The notes beneath the pieces were generated by a model. The model saw only the letters and a list, made by a program, of their open reading frames with translations, did no database searches and had not been told where the DNA came from. Below are positions 42,477-51,103 of a DNA stretch of 64,000 bases, in pieces. Source of the stretch: Hyphomicrobiaceae bacterium (GTDB lineage: Bacteria > Pseudomonadota > Alphaproteobacteria > Rhizobiales > Methyloligellaceae); assembly GCA_020637815.1 (NCBI GenBank), contig JACKJS010000001.1:868001-932000 (forward strand), written 5' to 3'. The position numbers and the translations under genes were made by a program. Each line of letters opens with the position of its first letter. Positions within the stretch are counted from its first letter, which is position 1.

Positions 42477-45158
42477 TTACGCCGCTTCTTCGGCCACCCG
42501 CCTGGGATCGTAGTTGAGGATCGGTCCGAGCCAGCGCTCGGCCTCGTCGAGCGGCCACCCCTTTCGTGCGGCATAGTCCGCCGCCTGGTCGCGCCCAATC
42601 TTGCCGATGCCGAAATAGCGCGCGTCCGGGTGCGAAAAGTAGAGTCCGGATACGGCGGCGCCGGGCCACATGGCGCAAGACTCCGTCAGTTTCACGTCGA
42701 TCTCCTTCTCCACATCGAGCAACCGGAACAGTGTGCGCTTTTCCGTGTGGTCAGGCTGCGCTGGATAGCCCGGCGCCGGCCGTATGCCGGCGTAGCCTTC
42801 GGCAATCAACGCCTCGTTGGAGAGGTTCTCGTCGGGCGCATAGGCCCAGAGTTCCTTTCGCACCTTTTCGTGCATCGCCTCGGCAAAGGCCTCCGCCAAG
42901 CGGTCGGCGAGCGCCTTGACGAGGATCTTCGAATAGTCGTCGTTGGCCAATTCGAAGCGCCGGGCGACATCTTCCTCGCCGATGCCCGCGGTCACGGCAA
43001 AACCGCCGACATAGTCCGCGATTCCGGTATCCTTGGGCGCGACGAAATCGGCAAGCGCCAGATTGGCCTTGCCCGCGCTGCGCGCCATTTGCTGACGTAG
43101 CGTGTGGAACGTCACGAACGGCTTCGTGCGCGTATCGTCCGTGTAGAGCTCGATATCGTCGCCAATACTATTGGCCGGCCAGAAGCCCACCACGCCGTTC
43201 GCCGTCAGCCACTTCTCCTCGATCAACTGCTTGAGCATGGCTTGCGCGTCTTCGAACAACGGACGGGCGGCTTCCCCGTATTTGTCGTCGTCGAGAATAC
43301 GCGGATACGTTCCCCTCAATTCCCAGGCATGAAAGAACGGCGTCCAATCGATGTACCGCGCAACTTCGGCGAGGTCGTAGGCCTTGAACGTGCGCGTTCC
43401 CAAGAATGTCGGCTTCGGCGGCGTGTAGCCGTCCCAATCGAGCTTCAACGCGTTGGCGCGGGCGTCAGCGATGGTCGCGCGCGCCTTATCCGCCTGACCG
43501 CGCGCATAGGATTCGGCCATTTGCGCGTATTCGGCGCGCACCTTGGCGATATTGCCCTCTCGCTGTTCCTCGGACATCAGTCCGGAGACGACGCCCACGG
43601 CCCGGCTTGCATCGGTTACGTAGATCGCCTGGCTGCGCGTGTAGTTAGGGCTGATCTTGACGGCGGTGTGAACACGGCTCGTGGTTGCGCCACCGATCAG
43701 GAGGGGAATGTCGAACTCCTCGCGCTCCATCTCGGACGCGACGTGGCACATTTCGTCGAGTGACGGCGTGATGAGACCGGAGAGACCAATGATGTCGACA
43801 TTCTTCTCGCGCGCCGTATCGAGGATCACTTGCGAGTGCACCATCACGCCGAGGTCGATCACCTCGTAATTGTTACACTGCAGCACGACGCCGACGATAT
43901 TCTTGCCGATATCGTGCACGTCGCCCTTCACGGTCGCGAGTAGGATCCTTCCCGCCGCGGGCCGGTCGGTCAACCCGAGTTCCGACTTCTCCTTCTCCAT
44001 GAACGGCATGAGATAGGCCACGGCTTGCTTCATGACGCGCGCCGACTTCACGACCTGTGGCAGGAACATCTTGCCGGCGCCGAACAGATCGCCGACCACG
44101 TTCATCCCGGCCATCAACGGACCCTCGATCACATGCAGCGGACGCTCCGCGCGCTGGCGTGCTTCCTCGGTGTCTTCCTCGATATAGGCGGCGATGCCAT
44201 GCACGAGTGCGTGTGTGAGCCGCTCCTCGACCGGCTTTTCGCGCCAGGAGAGATCGGCCTCCTTCTTCTGCGAGGCTCCGCCCTTGTAGCGTTCGGCCGC
44301 TTCCAGCAAGCGGTCGGTGGCATCGTCCCGGCGGTTGAGGATCACGTCTTCGACAAGATCGCGAAGCTCCGGCTCGATATCGTCGTAGACCCCGAGCTGG
44401 CCGGCATTGACGATGCCCATATCCATGCCCGCTTGAATGGCGTGATAGAGGAAGACTGTGTGCATCGCCTCACGCACGCGTTCATTGCCCCGGAACGCGA
44501 AGGACAGGTTCGAGACACCGCCCGAAACATGCACGTAAGGCAGTTCTCGTCTAATGCGCCGCGTCGCCTCGATATAGGCACGGCCATAGTCGTTGTGCTC
44601 TTCGATGCCGGTCGCGACGGCAAAGATGTTCGGATCGAAGATGATGTCCTCGGGCGGGAACCCGACATCCTGCGTCAACAGAGCGTAGGCACGCTTGCAG
44701 ATCTCGAATTTGCGCTCCGCCGTCTCCGCCTGACCCTTCTCGTCGAACGCCATCACCACGACGGCGGCGCCATAGCGCAAGACCTTGCGCGCATGCTCCA
44801 GAAACGGCCCCTCGCCTTCCTTCATGCTGATGGAATTCACCACTGCCTTGCCTTGCACACATTTGAGGCCTGTCTCGATCACCGACCACTTGGAGGAGTC
44901 GAGCATGATCGGAACGCGCGAGATATCCGGTTCGGAGGCGATGAGATTGAGGAAGGTCCGCATGGCCTCCTCCGAATTCAACATGCCCTCATCCATGTTG
45001 ATGTCGATCATGTTCGCGCCGCTCTCGACCTGCTGGCGCGCGACTTCGAGCGCCGCCGCATAGTCGTTGGCCTCGATGAGCTTTCTGAAGCGCGCGGACC
45101 CAGTCACATTGGTCCGCTCGCCAACCATCACGAAATTCTGCGCTGCTGAGGATGTCAT
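42477..45158 (-). CDS. metH: Cobalamin-dependent methionine synthase, folate/B12/activation modules (split MetH, part 2)
   Basis: This 893-residue protein corresponds to modules 2-4 of E. coli-type MetH. It starts directly with the methyltetrahydrofolate-binding domain (FVMVGERTNVTGS, then GANMIDINMDEGM). The B12 domain carries DVHDIGKN, whose histidine ligates cobalt, and DLGVMV. The C-terminal reactivation domain has RPAPGYPAQPDH and the SAM-binding segment. The homocysteine domain is missing here and is encoded two genes upstream. The gap to the intervening methyltransferase gene is 49 bases. Together the two proteins should make methionine from homocysteine. Confidence 0.95.
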   Translation of the reverse strand: MTSSAAQNFVMVGERTNVTGSARFRKLIEANDYAAALEVARQQVESGANMIDINMDEGMLNSEEAMRTFLNLIASEPDISRVPIMLDSSKWSVIETGLKCVQGKAVVNSISMKEGEGPFLEHARKVLRYGAAVVVMAFDEKGQAETAERKFEICKRAYALLTQDVGFPPEDIIFDPNIFAVATGIEEHNDYGRAYIEATRRIRRELPYVHVSGGVSNLSFAFRGNERVREAMHTVFLYHAIQAGMDMGIVNAGQLGVYDDIEPELRDLVEDVILNRRDDATDRLLEAAERYKGGASQKKEADLSWREKPVEERLTHALVHGIAAYIEEDTEEARQRAERPLHVIEGPLMAGMNVVGDLFGAGKMFLPQVVKSARVMKQAVAYLMPFMEKEKSELGLTDRPAAGRILLATVKGDVHDIGKNIVGVVLQCNNYEVIDLGVMVHSQVILDTAREKNVDIIGLSGLITPSLDEMCHVASEMEREEFDIPLLIGGATTSRVHTAVKISPNYTRSQAIYVTDASRAVGVVSGLMSEEQREGNIAKVRAEYAQMAESYARGQADKARATIADARANALKLDWDGYTPPKPTFLGTRTFKAYDLAEVARYIDWTPFFHAWELRGTYPRILDDDKYGEAARPLFEDAQAMLKQLIEEKWLTANGVVGFWPANSIGDDIELYTDDTRTKPFVTFHTLRQQMARSAGKANLALADFVAPKDTGIADYVGGFAVTAGIGEEDVARRFELANDDYSKILVKALADRLAEAFAEAMHEKVRKELWAYAPDENLSNEALIAEGYAGIRPAPGYPAQPDHTEKRTLFRLLDVEKEIDVKLTESCAMWPGAAVSGLYFSHPDARYFGIGKIGRDQAADYAARKGWPLDEAERWLGPILNYDPRRVAEEAA

Positions 45159-45207
45159 TCAGTTCGATTCCATTTGCATTAGGTGCTTACGGACCGGTGC
45201 AGTCGCA

Positions 45208-45900
45208 TCATGCGAAAGCAAGCCAGCCCTTGATAGAAAGGACTCGGAAAATGGGTGTTAGGCGTTCGAATCCCGCGCTCGTCAGCAAGTCTTCCTGGCG
45301 CTCGGCCGAGACGACTGCGACCTTCTTGAAGTTTTCGGCATTCGCTTCGGCGGCCTCCTCCGCGACGCCGTTCCGGACGGCATGCCGCGTCCAGATGCGC
45401 CGCAGCAACTCGGTCTCGGGCTCGCCCGGGATTCCGGTGCCATCGACGATCGCAAGGGGAGCTCCCGGTTTCATGCGTGCGTGGATGGCCTTGAAGAAGG
45501 CCAGCTTCGCACCGTCGTCCGGAACGAAATGTGCCGTGAGGATACACGTGGCGGCGTCGAAATCCCTCTGATCGAGGTTTTCGATCGCCGTTTCTTCCAT
45601 CTGGGTCCGCGCACCGACCGGAGCTCCGTCAAGACGCCTGAGCGCCAGGTCGACCATGGGCCGATGGGTATCGACGCCCACAAACCACCAGTCAGGATTG
45701 TCCGACCCTAGGCGTAGGATCTCCTCGCCTCCTCCGGCGCCGACCACCAATATCCTGGCCGATCCCTTTGGAAGAAGCTCGAGAAACGACGCCTCGACGA
45801 TTGCGAAGATCGCCCGCCGCCCTGGAACGAATTGCTCGGCGAGCGTGGCATAGTCGTCCAGATCAGGGAGTTCCTGGGCCCCAAACTTCAGCGCCGTCAT
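45208..45900 (-). CDS. SAM-dependent methyltransferase between the metH halves
   Basis: This 230-residue class I methyltransferase shows motif I as ILVVGAGGGEEILRLG near residue 53, motif II acidic as GVDTHRPMV, and a post-II segment TCILTAHFVPDD. The acceptor is not recognised. It starts 4 bases after the stop of the homocysteine-domain gene and sits inside the methionine operon, so it may be tied to SAM use or to the split MetH. The ATG (MTALKFGAQ) is chosen because upstream sequence in this frame is only a shadow. Confidence 0.85.
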   Translation of the reverse strand: MTALKFGAQELPDLDDYATLAEQFVPGRRAIFAIVEASFLELLPKGSARILVVGAGGGEEILRLGSDNPDWWFVGVDTHRPMVDLALRRLDGAPVGARTQMEETAIENLDQRDFDAATCILTAHFVPDDGAKLAFFKAIHARMKPGAPLAIVDGTGIPGEPETELLRRIWTRHAVRNGVAEEAAEANAENFKKVAVVSAERQEDLLTSAGFERLTPIFRVLSIKGWLAFA

Positions 45901-45904
45901 TTCG

Positions 45905-46966
45905 TTACCCGTGCACGAACGGTTCAAGGCCGGAGAGACGGAGCGCATGCGGAACCTGCGGAACCGTCCGGGGCGGATAGGACGCCACCGCCTTCGCAAT
46001 AGCCCGGATATGGTCGGGCGTCGTGCCGCAGCAGCCGCCGACAATGTTGATCAGTCCATGCTTCGCCCAATCCTCGAGGAGAGCCGCCATGTGCTCGGGC
46101 GTTTCGTCGTAACCGCCCATCTCGTTGGGCAACCCGGCATTGGGATAGATGCTGACATAGGTGTTGGTGACATGGGCGATCTCGTCCACGGCGGGCCGAA
46201 GCTGTTCCGCGCCGAACGAACAATTGAAGCCGATCGAGAACGGCTTCAAATGCTGCATGGAATACCAGAAGGCTTCCGGCGTCTGGCCCGACAGGTTTCG
46301 TCCTGAAAGATCGGTGATCGTGCCTGAGATCATGACCGGCAGTTCGACCCCCATCTCGTCGAACACCTCCTCGACGGCATAGCCTGCTGCTTTCGCGTTC
46401 AGCGTATCGAACACCGTCTCGATCAGGATGAGATCGACACCCCCTTCGATAAGCCCCCGGACTTGCGTGGAATAGGCATCGACCAGCGTGTCGAAGTCGA
46501 CATTCCGGAAGCCGGGATTGTTGACGTCCGGAGAGATCGAAGCGGTGCGGTTCGTCGGCCCGATCGCCCCCGCCACGAAGCGCGGCTTGTCCGGCGTTTT
46601 TTGTTCCCACTCGTCGGCGGCTTCGCGAGCAAGCCGCGCGGCGGCGACATTCAACTCGTAACTCAAATCTTCGAGACCGTAATCGGCTTGGCTGATGGCT
46701 TGCGCGTTGAACGTGTTGGTCTCGACGATGTCGGCGCCAGCTTCCATGTACGTGCTATGGATATCGCGAATGATGTCAGGCTGCGTCAGGACCAAAAGGT
46801 CATTATTGCCCTTCAGATCGCGGTTGAAATCCTTGAACCGTTCGCCGCGGTAACCGTCCTCGTCCAGCTTGTGACGCTGGATCATGGTTCCCATTGCGCC
46901 GTCCAAGACAAGGATGCGCTCCCTGGCGGCCTTCTTGAGGGCTGCGATACGTTCGTCCCGCGTCAT
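45905..46966 (-). CDS. metH: Methionine synthase homocysteine-binding module (split MetH, part 1)
   Basis: This 353-residue S-methyltransferase domain starts with ILVLDGAMGTMIQ and has ETNTFNAQ. The zinc cysteines are in GFNCSFG and IVGGCCGTTPDH, which bind and activate homocysteine. It ends soon after this domain, where full MetH would continue into the folate domain, so the enzyme is split. The ATG overlaps the metF stop in ATGA. The rest of MetH is encoded by the second gene downstream. Confidence 0.94.
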   Translation of the reverse strand: MTRDERIAALKKAARERILVLDGAMGTMIQRHKLDEDGYRGERFKDFNRDLKGNNDLLVLTQPDIIRDIHSTYMEAGADIVETNTFNAQAISQADYGLEDLSYELNVAAARLAREAADEWEQKTPDKPRFVAGAIGPTNRTASISPDVNNPGFRNVDFDTLVDAYSTQVRGLIEGGVDLILIETVFDTLNAKAAGYAVEEVFDEMGVELPVMISGTITDLSGRNLSGQTPEAFWYSMQHLKPFSIGFNCSFGAEQLRPAVDEIAHVTNTYVSIYPNAGLPNEMGGYDETPEHMAALLEDWAKHGLINIVGGCCGTTPDHIRAIAKAVASYPPRTVPQVPHALRLSGLEPFVHG

Positions 46967-47961
46967 GATGCTACCTTTGCTGCTTCGTCGGCCGGCAGGT
47001 CCTCCACCTTCTGCGTGAAAGCCTTGGCCGGACGCAAGCCGAGCAGATGGCAAATCGCATAAACGAGATCAGCCCTGTTCAGCGTGTAGAAGTGAAATGA
47101 CGTGATGCCTTGATCGACAAGGCCAAGCACCTGTTCGGCGGCAACGGCCGCGGCCACGAGATGCCGCGTCTCGGGGTCGTTCTCCAACCCCTCGAAACGT
47201 CGCCCCAGCCAGTCGGGCATGCTCGCGCCCGATTTCTTCGCGAAACCGGCGGCTTGCCCAAATTTGTTGATGGGGAGGAGACCCGGGATGATCGGAATGG
47301 TGATGCCCGCGGCCAGCACACGGTCCAGATAGCGGAAATAAACGTCGTTATCGAAGAAGAACTGCGTGATGGCGCCGTCCGCGCCTGCATCGACCTTGGC
47401 TTTCAACATGTCGATGTCCGCTTCGACGGACGGCGACTCCGGATGCTTCTCCGGATAGCAGCCCACCGATGTCACGAAGGGCGCGATGTTCTTGAGGCCG
47501 GCAACCAAGGCCGCGGCGTTTGCATAGCCGCCCGGAGTCGGCACATAGCGTTCGCCGACGCCGTTCGGCGGATCGCCCCGCAAGGCCACGAGGTTGCGAA
47601 CCCCAAGGTCCCAATATTCTCTAATGATGTCGTCGATTTCGTTTGTGGTCGCGTTGACGCACGTCAGATGCGCGGCAGGCACGAGCGTCGTTTCGCTCAG
47701 CATCCGCGCCACGGTGGCGTGCGTGCGCTCGCGCGTCGAGCCTCCGGCGCCATACGTTACCGAGACGTATTTGGGGCGTAGCGGCTCCAGCCGCCTGATC
47801 GCCTCCCAAAGCGTCTCCTCCATCGCCTGGTTCTTCGGCGGGAAGAACTCGAACGAGACCTCAATGTCCCCGCGACCGAGAAAGCGGCGCTTGGGAGGCT
47901 CTTCGCTTTGAGGTCCTTGGCCTCCCGGCCCGTGATCGGCAGGATTTCGTGATGTCAGCAT
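46963..47961 (-). CDS. metF: 5,10-methylenetetrahydrofolate reductase MetF
   Basis: MetF is the FAD-dependent TIM-barrel enzyme that makes 5-methyltetrahydrofolate, the methyl donor for MetH. SFEFFPPK, VTYGAGGSTRERT, NLVALRGDPP and ITQFFFD are family signatures, and the last of these belongs to the active-site region. The length is 332 residues. The ATG shares one base with the regulator stop (TAATG) and the stop overlaps the next start, so the whole group is one operon with coupled translation. Confidence 0.95.
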   Translation of the reverse strand: MLTSRNPADHGPGGQGPQSEEPPKRRFLGRGDIEVSFEFFPPKNQAMEETLWEAIRRLEPLRPKYVSVTYGAGGSTRERTHATVARMLSETTLVPAAHLTCVNATTNEIDDIIREYWDLGVRNLVALRGDPPNGVGERYVPTPGGYANAAALVAGLKNIAPFVTSVGCYPEKHPESPSVEADIDMLKAKVDAGADGAITQFFFDNDVYFRYLDRVLAAGITIPIIPGLLPINKFGQAAGFAKKSGASMPDWLGRRFEGLENDPETRHLVAAAVAAEQVLGLVDQGITSFHFYTLNRADLVYAICHLLGLRPAKAFTQKVEDLPADEAAKVAS

Positions 47962-49052
47962 TACGCGGCGACCTCCACCTTGTGATTTCGCTTTTTTGTC
48001 GTGTCTGAGGCGACTGGCTTTTGGCCGAGCCACAGAGAAACCGTCAACTTTCCTTCCGGAGACGCGCCGTCCGTCGAACGCGGGCTCAAGTCCACGAAGC
48101 GGTGGAGCTCGAGCCCGGCCCCCTCCAGCATCCGGCCAAGCTGACCGCGGCCAAACCCAAGCCGGCGATGCGCGGACTGTTCCCTCAGGAACTCCAGCTC
48201 ATGCGGGGCGAAATCGACCACGAGAAGCTTTCCTCCAGGAGCGAGCAGGCGCGCCGCCTCCGCGATCGCCGCAGCCGGATCGTCGAGGAAGTGCAGAACC
48301 TGGTGCACGACGACGGCATCGGCCGCGCCATCCGGCAGCGGGATGTTGTAGAGGTCCCCGTGACGGACCTGGGCCTGGGACAGGCCCGCCCGTTCCAGCT
48401 TCATGCGCGCATAGGCCAGCATGTCGTGATTGAGATCGAAGCCCAGTGCCTTTTTTGCGCGCGGGGCGAACAACTCGAGAATGCGCCCGGTGCCCGTGCC
48501 GAGATCGACGAACAACTCGAACGGGCCCTCGCCCAGCCCCTCGTCCATCGCCTCTTCCACCTGGCTTTCAGCCACGTGAAGCGCGCGGATCGAGTCCCAT
48601 TCGGCGGCATGGGCTTTGAAGTAATCTTGCGCCGCCTCGGCGCGGGCATTCTGGACCGCCTCGGCGCGGGCCCGGTCGCGCGCGAGCGTGAGGTCGGATG
48701 GATCGAGGCTCTCGACGATGGCGCGCGCCAGCACGCCCTCGGGGCCGCTATCGGCAATGCGGAAGAAGACCCAGGAGCCTTCCCGGAATCGCGTGATGAT
48801 CCCTGCTTCAGCCATGAGCTTCAAATGCCGGCTGATGCGGGGCTGGCTCTGGATCAGGATCTGCGTGAGATCCTTCACGTTATGCTCGGTGTCCGCCAGT
48901 AGCGCTAGAATGCGCAGGCGCGTCGCCTCGCCCGCTCCGCGCAGCGCCGCAAGCACTTGGGCGCTGGACAAGCCCTGAATGTCCGCGTGCGTCTGCACCG
49001 GACTCGAAATGGCCTCCGAGGGTTCAGGGCTACTCTCAAGGTCATCTGACAT
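47961..49052 (-). CDS. ArsR-family regulator fused to a SAM-dependent methyltransferase
   Basis: This 363-residue protein has an N-terminal ArsR winged helix (about residues 28-105: LRGAGEATRLRILALLA..., SQPRISRHLKLMAEAGII). The C-terminal class I methyltransferase shows motif I LFVDLGTGTGRILELF near residue 170. Fusions of this kind head methionine operons in alphaproteobacteria, where ArsR-family regulators responding to SAM or S-adenosylhomocysteine (SamR/SahR type) are described. The methyltransferase fold may serve as the ligand sensor. It lacks an arsenic-type cysteine site. A perfect inverted repeat overlaps its start codon, so autoregulation of the operon is likely. Confidence 0.88.
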   Translation of the reverse strand: MSDDLESSPEPSEAISSPVQTHADIQGLSSAQVLAALRGAGEATRLRILALLADTEHNVKDLTQILIQSQPRISRHLKLMAEAGIITRFREGSWVFFRIADSGPEGVLARAIVESLDPSDLTLARDRARAEAVQNARAEAAQDYFKAHAAEWDSIRALHVAESQVEEAMDEGLGEGPFELFVDLGTGTGRILELFAPRAKKALGFDLNHDMLAYARMKLERAGLSQAQVRHGDLYNIPLPDGAADAVVVHQVLHFLDDPAAAIAEAARLLAPGGKLLVVDFAPHELEFLREQSAHRRLGFGRGQLGRMLEGAGLELHRFVDLSPRSTDGASPEGKLTVSLWLGQKPVASDTTKKRNHKVEVAA

Positions 49053-49070
49053 AAAGATATGTTTATGTCA
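49047..49070. promoter_or_regulatory. Operator of the methionine operon (ArsR-type palindrome)
   Basis: TGACATAAA and TTTATGTCA are perfect 9-bp inverted repeats around GATATG, and the left arm covers the start codon of the ArsR-methyltransferase gene. Size, symmetry and position fit the binding site of the adjacent winged-helix repressor. If so, it shuts off regulator, metF and metH together when SAM or SAH is plentiful. Confidence 0.72.
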
Positions 49071-49204
49071 GCAAACGCCAATACGCAATAGCGATTTATG
49101 CGCCTCGCGCCTGTTTGCTACTTATGCGTGTTTCTTTGTGACACACTCTTCAATGCGTGCGCGCGGGGGCTCACGAAGGCGCAAGTCTCGAAAGGACGGC
49201 ACCC

Positions 49205-50011
49205 ATGATTCCCATCGATGGACGGATAATGTTTGAAGTGGCGCCCCGCTTTAGCGGTGCCAAGGCGCGGCGGCAGAAAGAGATCATCGACGAAATCAGC
49301 CCGGTTCTGGCCTCGACCCTCGAGGAATACGGGATCAACACGCGGCTCAGGATCGCGCACTTTCTAGGACAGTGTTGCCACGAATCCGCGGGCTTTCGAA
49401 CGACCGAAGAGTTCGCAAGCGGCGATGCCTATGAGAGACGTTCGGATCTCGGCAATACGCGCAGAGGCGACGGCCGGCGCTACAAAGGCCGTGGACTGAT
49501 CCAACTTACGGGGCGGGCGAATTACCGGGATGTCGGGCAGGCGTTAGGCGTGGACCTAGAGAACAATCCGCTCCTGGCGGAGGCGCCTCAGCTCTCGCTC
49601 AAGATCGCGTGCGAGTATTGGAAGCGCCGGAAGATCAATCCGGACTGCGACCGCGACGACATCATCAGGGTTACAAAGAAGGTCAACGGTGGATGGAATG
49701 GCCTGGAAGACCGGCGCCGCTATACTGCCAAGGCCAAGGCCGCCCTTGTACGGATCGAAGGCTTCATCCTCTCGGGCTCGACGCCGGACACGCGCCCCGT
49801 TCTCCATCGCGGCTCGGTCGGCGAGGCCGTGGGCGATCTCCAGGAGCAGCTCCGGAATGTCGGCTATCCCCTCGCCATCGACGGCGACTATGGCCCAGCG
49901 ACGGAACTCGCGGTGATGGAGTTCCAGGCCGCTCGTCGGCTCAAGGCAGACGGCATTGTCGGCAAGAAGACGTGGACGGCGGTGGAGAAGGCCGCCAAGC
50001 AGGCGGACTGA
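49205..50011 (+). CDS. GH19 chitinase/endolysin-like protein with peptidoglycan-binding domain
   Basis: This 268-residue protein has an N-terminal glycoside hydrolase 19 domain. The acidic catalytic pair is Glu60 in QCCHESAGF and Glu68/69 in TTEEF, followed by YKGRGLIQLTGRANY, the strongest family signature. A C-terminal peptidoglycan-binding domain covers about residues 200-265 (GSVGEAVGDLQEQLRNVGYP..., DGIVGKKTW). No signal peptide is present, which is the design of phage endolysins, so this may be a domesticated phage gene or may need a holin-like route. The ATG giving MIPIDGRIM has AAAGGACG upstream. Confidence 0.88.
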   Translation: MIPIDGRIMFEVAPRFSGAKARRQKEIIDEISPVLASTLEEYGINTRLRIAHFLGQCCHESAGFRTTEEFASGDAYERRSDLGNTRRGDGRRYKGRGLIQLTGRANYRDVGQALGVDLENNPLLAEAPQLSLKIACEYWKRRKINPDCDRDDIIRVTKKVNGGWNGLEDRRRYTAKAKAALVRIEGFILSGSTPDTRPVLHRGSVGEAVGDLQEQLRNVGYPLAIDGDYGPATELAVMEFQAARRLKADGIVGKKTWTAVEKAAKQAD

Positions 50012-50164
50012 GGTCTTAAGCGCGAAGCGATCATGGCTGATGATGACGGCATCAGTTGCCGCCCCGTGGCCATGTCCTGGACTTGAATCGGTGCGAGGGT
50101 CTCAGCGGGATCGTCAGCTTCTACTCCACCCGCAATCCGAGGTCCCAGCAGCATAGAGGAGACC

Positions 50165-51001
50165 ATGATCTCAGCACGCACCAGACCACTTTTTCTATCC
50201 CTAATCGTTGGATGCCTCGCGCTTGCGCCGCTCGCAGCGCGCGCCGAACAGTCGCCGGCCCAAGACGATCACCTGAAGGAGGCTATCGCGGGCGATCACA
50301 GATCTGCGGAAGACAAAGCACGCGACGCATACCGCCATCCTTACGAGACGCTGACGTTCTTCGGCATCCGGCCGGACATGACGGTCGTTGAAATCTATCC
50401 GGGCCGGGGCTGGTACACCGACATTCTCGCGCCCTATCTCAAGGACAACGGCACGCTCTACGCCGCCGAGCATCCCGGTGATCCCTCCTATGCAGCCGTT
50501 CAGAGCTCGCTCGAAGCATTCGACCGGAAGGTGAAGGGCGCACCGGAGATCTACGGCCAAGTGAAGCGGACGAAGGTGACCGAAGACGGTGACATCGCAC
50601 CGCCGGACTCGGCCGATCTCGTCGTTACGTTCCGCAACCTCCACAGCTTCATGAGGGCAGGCACCGAAGAGGCCTCCTTCGCTGCCATGTACAAGGTGCT
50701 CAAACCCGGCGGCGTGCTTGGCATCGTGCAACACCGTGGCGATCCCGCGGTCAAGCAGGACCCAAAGGCCGGCACGGGTTACGTGAACGAGGACTACGTG
50801 ATCGCGCTGGCCAAGAACGCCGGCTTCGAATTCGCGGAGAAATCGGAGAGCAACGCCAATTCGAAGGATACGAAGGATTATCCGAAGGGCGTCTGGACGC
50901 TGCCCCCCTCGCTTCGCCTCGGCGACGAGGACCGCGACAAGTACATCGAGATCGGCGAGAGCGACCGCATGACGCTGAAGTTCGTGAAGCCCGCGAGCTA
51001 G
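50165..51001 (+). CDS. Exported protein with a class I methyltransferase fold
   Basis: This 278-residue protein has a signal peptide (LFLSLIVGCLALAPLAARA). The mature part carries a SAM-methyltransferase-like fold: motif I as TVVEIYPGRGWYTDILAPYL, an acidic post-I segment LYAAEHPG, and VLKPGGVLGIVQHRG. Motif I is altered from the usual G-x-G-x-G to YPGRGWY. Because SAM is not expected in the periplasm, the protein may use another ligand or be an inactive relative. AGGAGA lies before the ATG. It converges with ettA. Confidence 0.82.
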   Translation: MISARTRPLFLSLIVGCLALAPLAARAEQSPAQDDHLKEAIAGDHRSAEDKARDAYRHPYETLTFFGIRPDMTVVEIYPGRGWYTDILAPYLKDNGTLYAAEHPGDPSYAAVQSSLEAFDRKVKGAPEIYGQVKRTKVTEDGDIAPPDSADLVVTFRNLHSFMRAGTEEASFAAMYKVLKPGGVLGIVQHRGDPAVKQDPKAGTGYVNEDYVIALAKNAGFEFAEKSESNANSKDTKDYPKGVWTLPPSLRLGDEDRDKYIEIGESDRMTLKFVKPAS

Positions 51002-51031
51002 TGCGCCAATGCAATGAACTCGTCATGGCCA

Positions 51032-51057
51032 CCCGGGTCCGGCTTTTCCGGCCCGGG
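51032..51057. terminator. Hairpin between the exported methyltransferase-fold gene and ettA
   Basis: CCCGGGTCCGG can pair with CCGGCCCGGG across a short CTTTT-containing loop, with one bulged base. It lies between two converging stops and could serve both, but no U-tract follows on either side. Confidence 0.4.
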
Positions 51058-51103
51058 CGCAGACTCAAGTCAAGGCGGGCCATGACGAGAGCGTGGCGGC
51101 GGC

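Noticed and set aside
43104..45149. Plus-strand open frames opposite metH
   Set aside because: Shadows of a well-supported gene, with low-complexity composition and no motifs.
45159..45904. Frameshifted single metH
   Set aside because: The gap between the halves holds a complete, motif-bearing methyltransferase gene and both halves have proper starts and stops.
49053..49204. SAM or SAH riboswitch before the methionine operon
   Set aside because: The regulator start directly abuts the palindrome and no riboswitch core motifs are visible; a protein operator explains the repeat.
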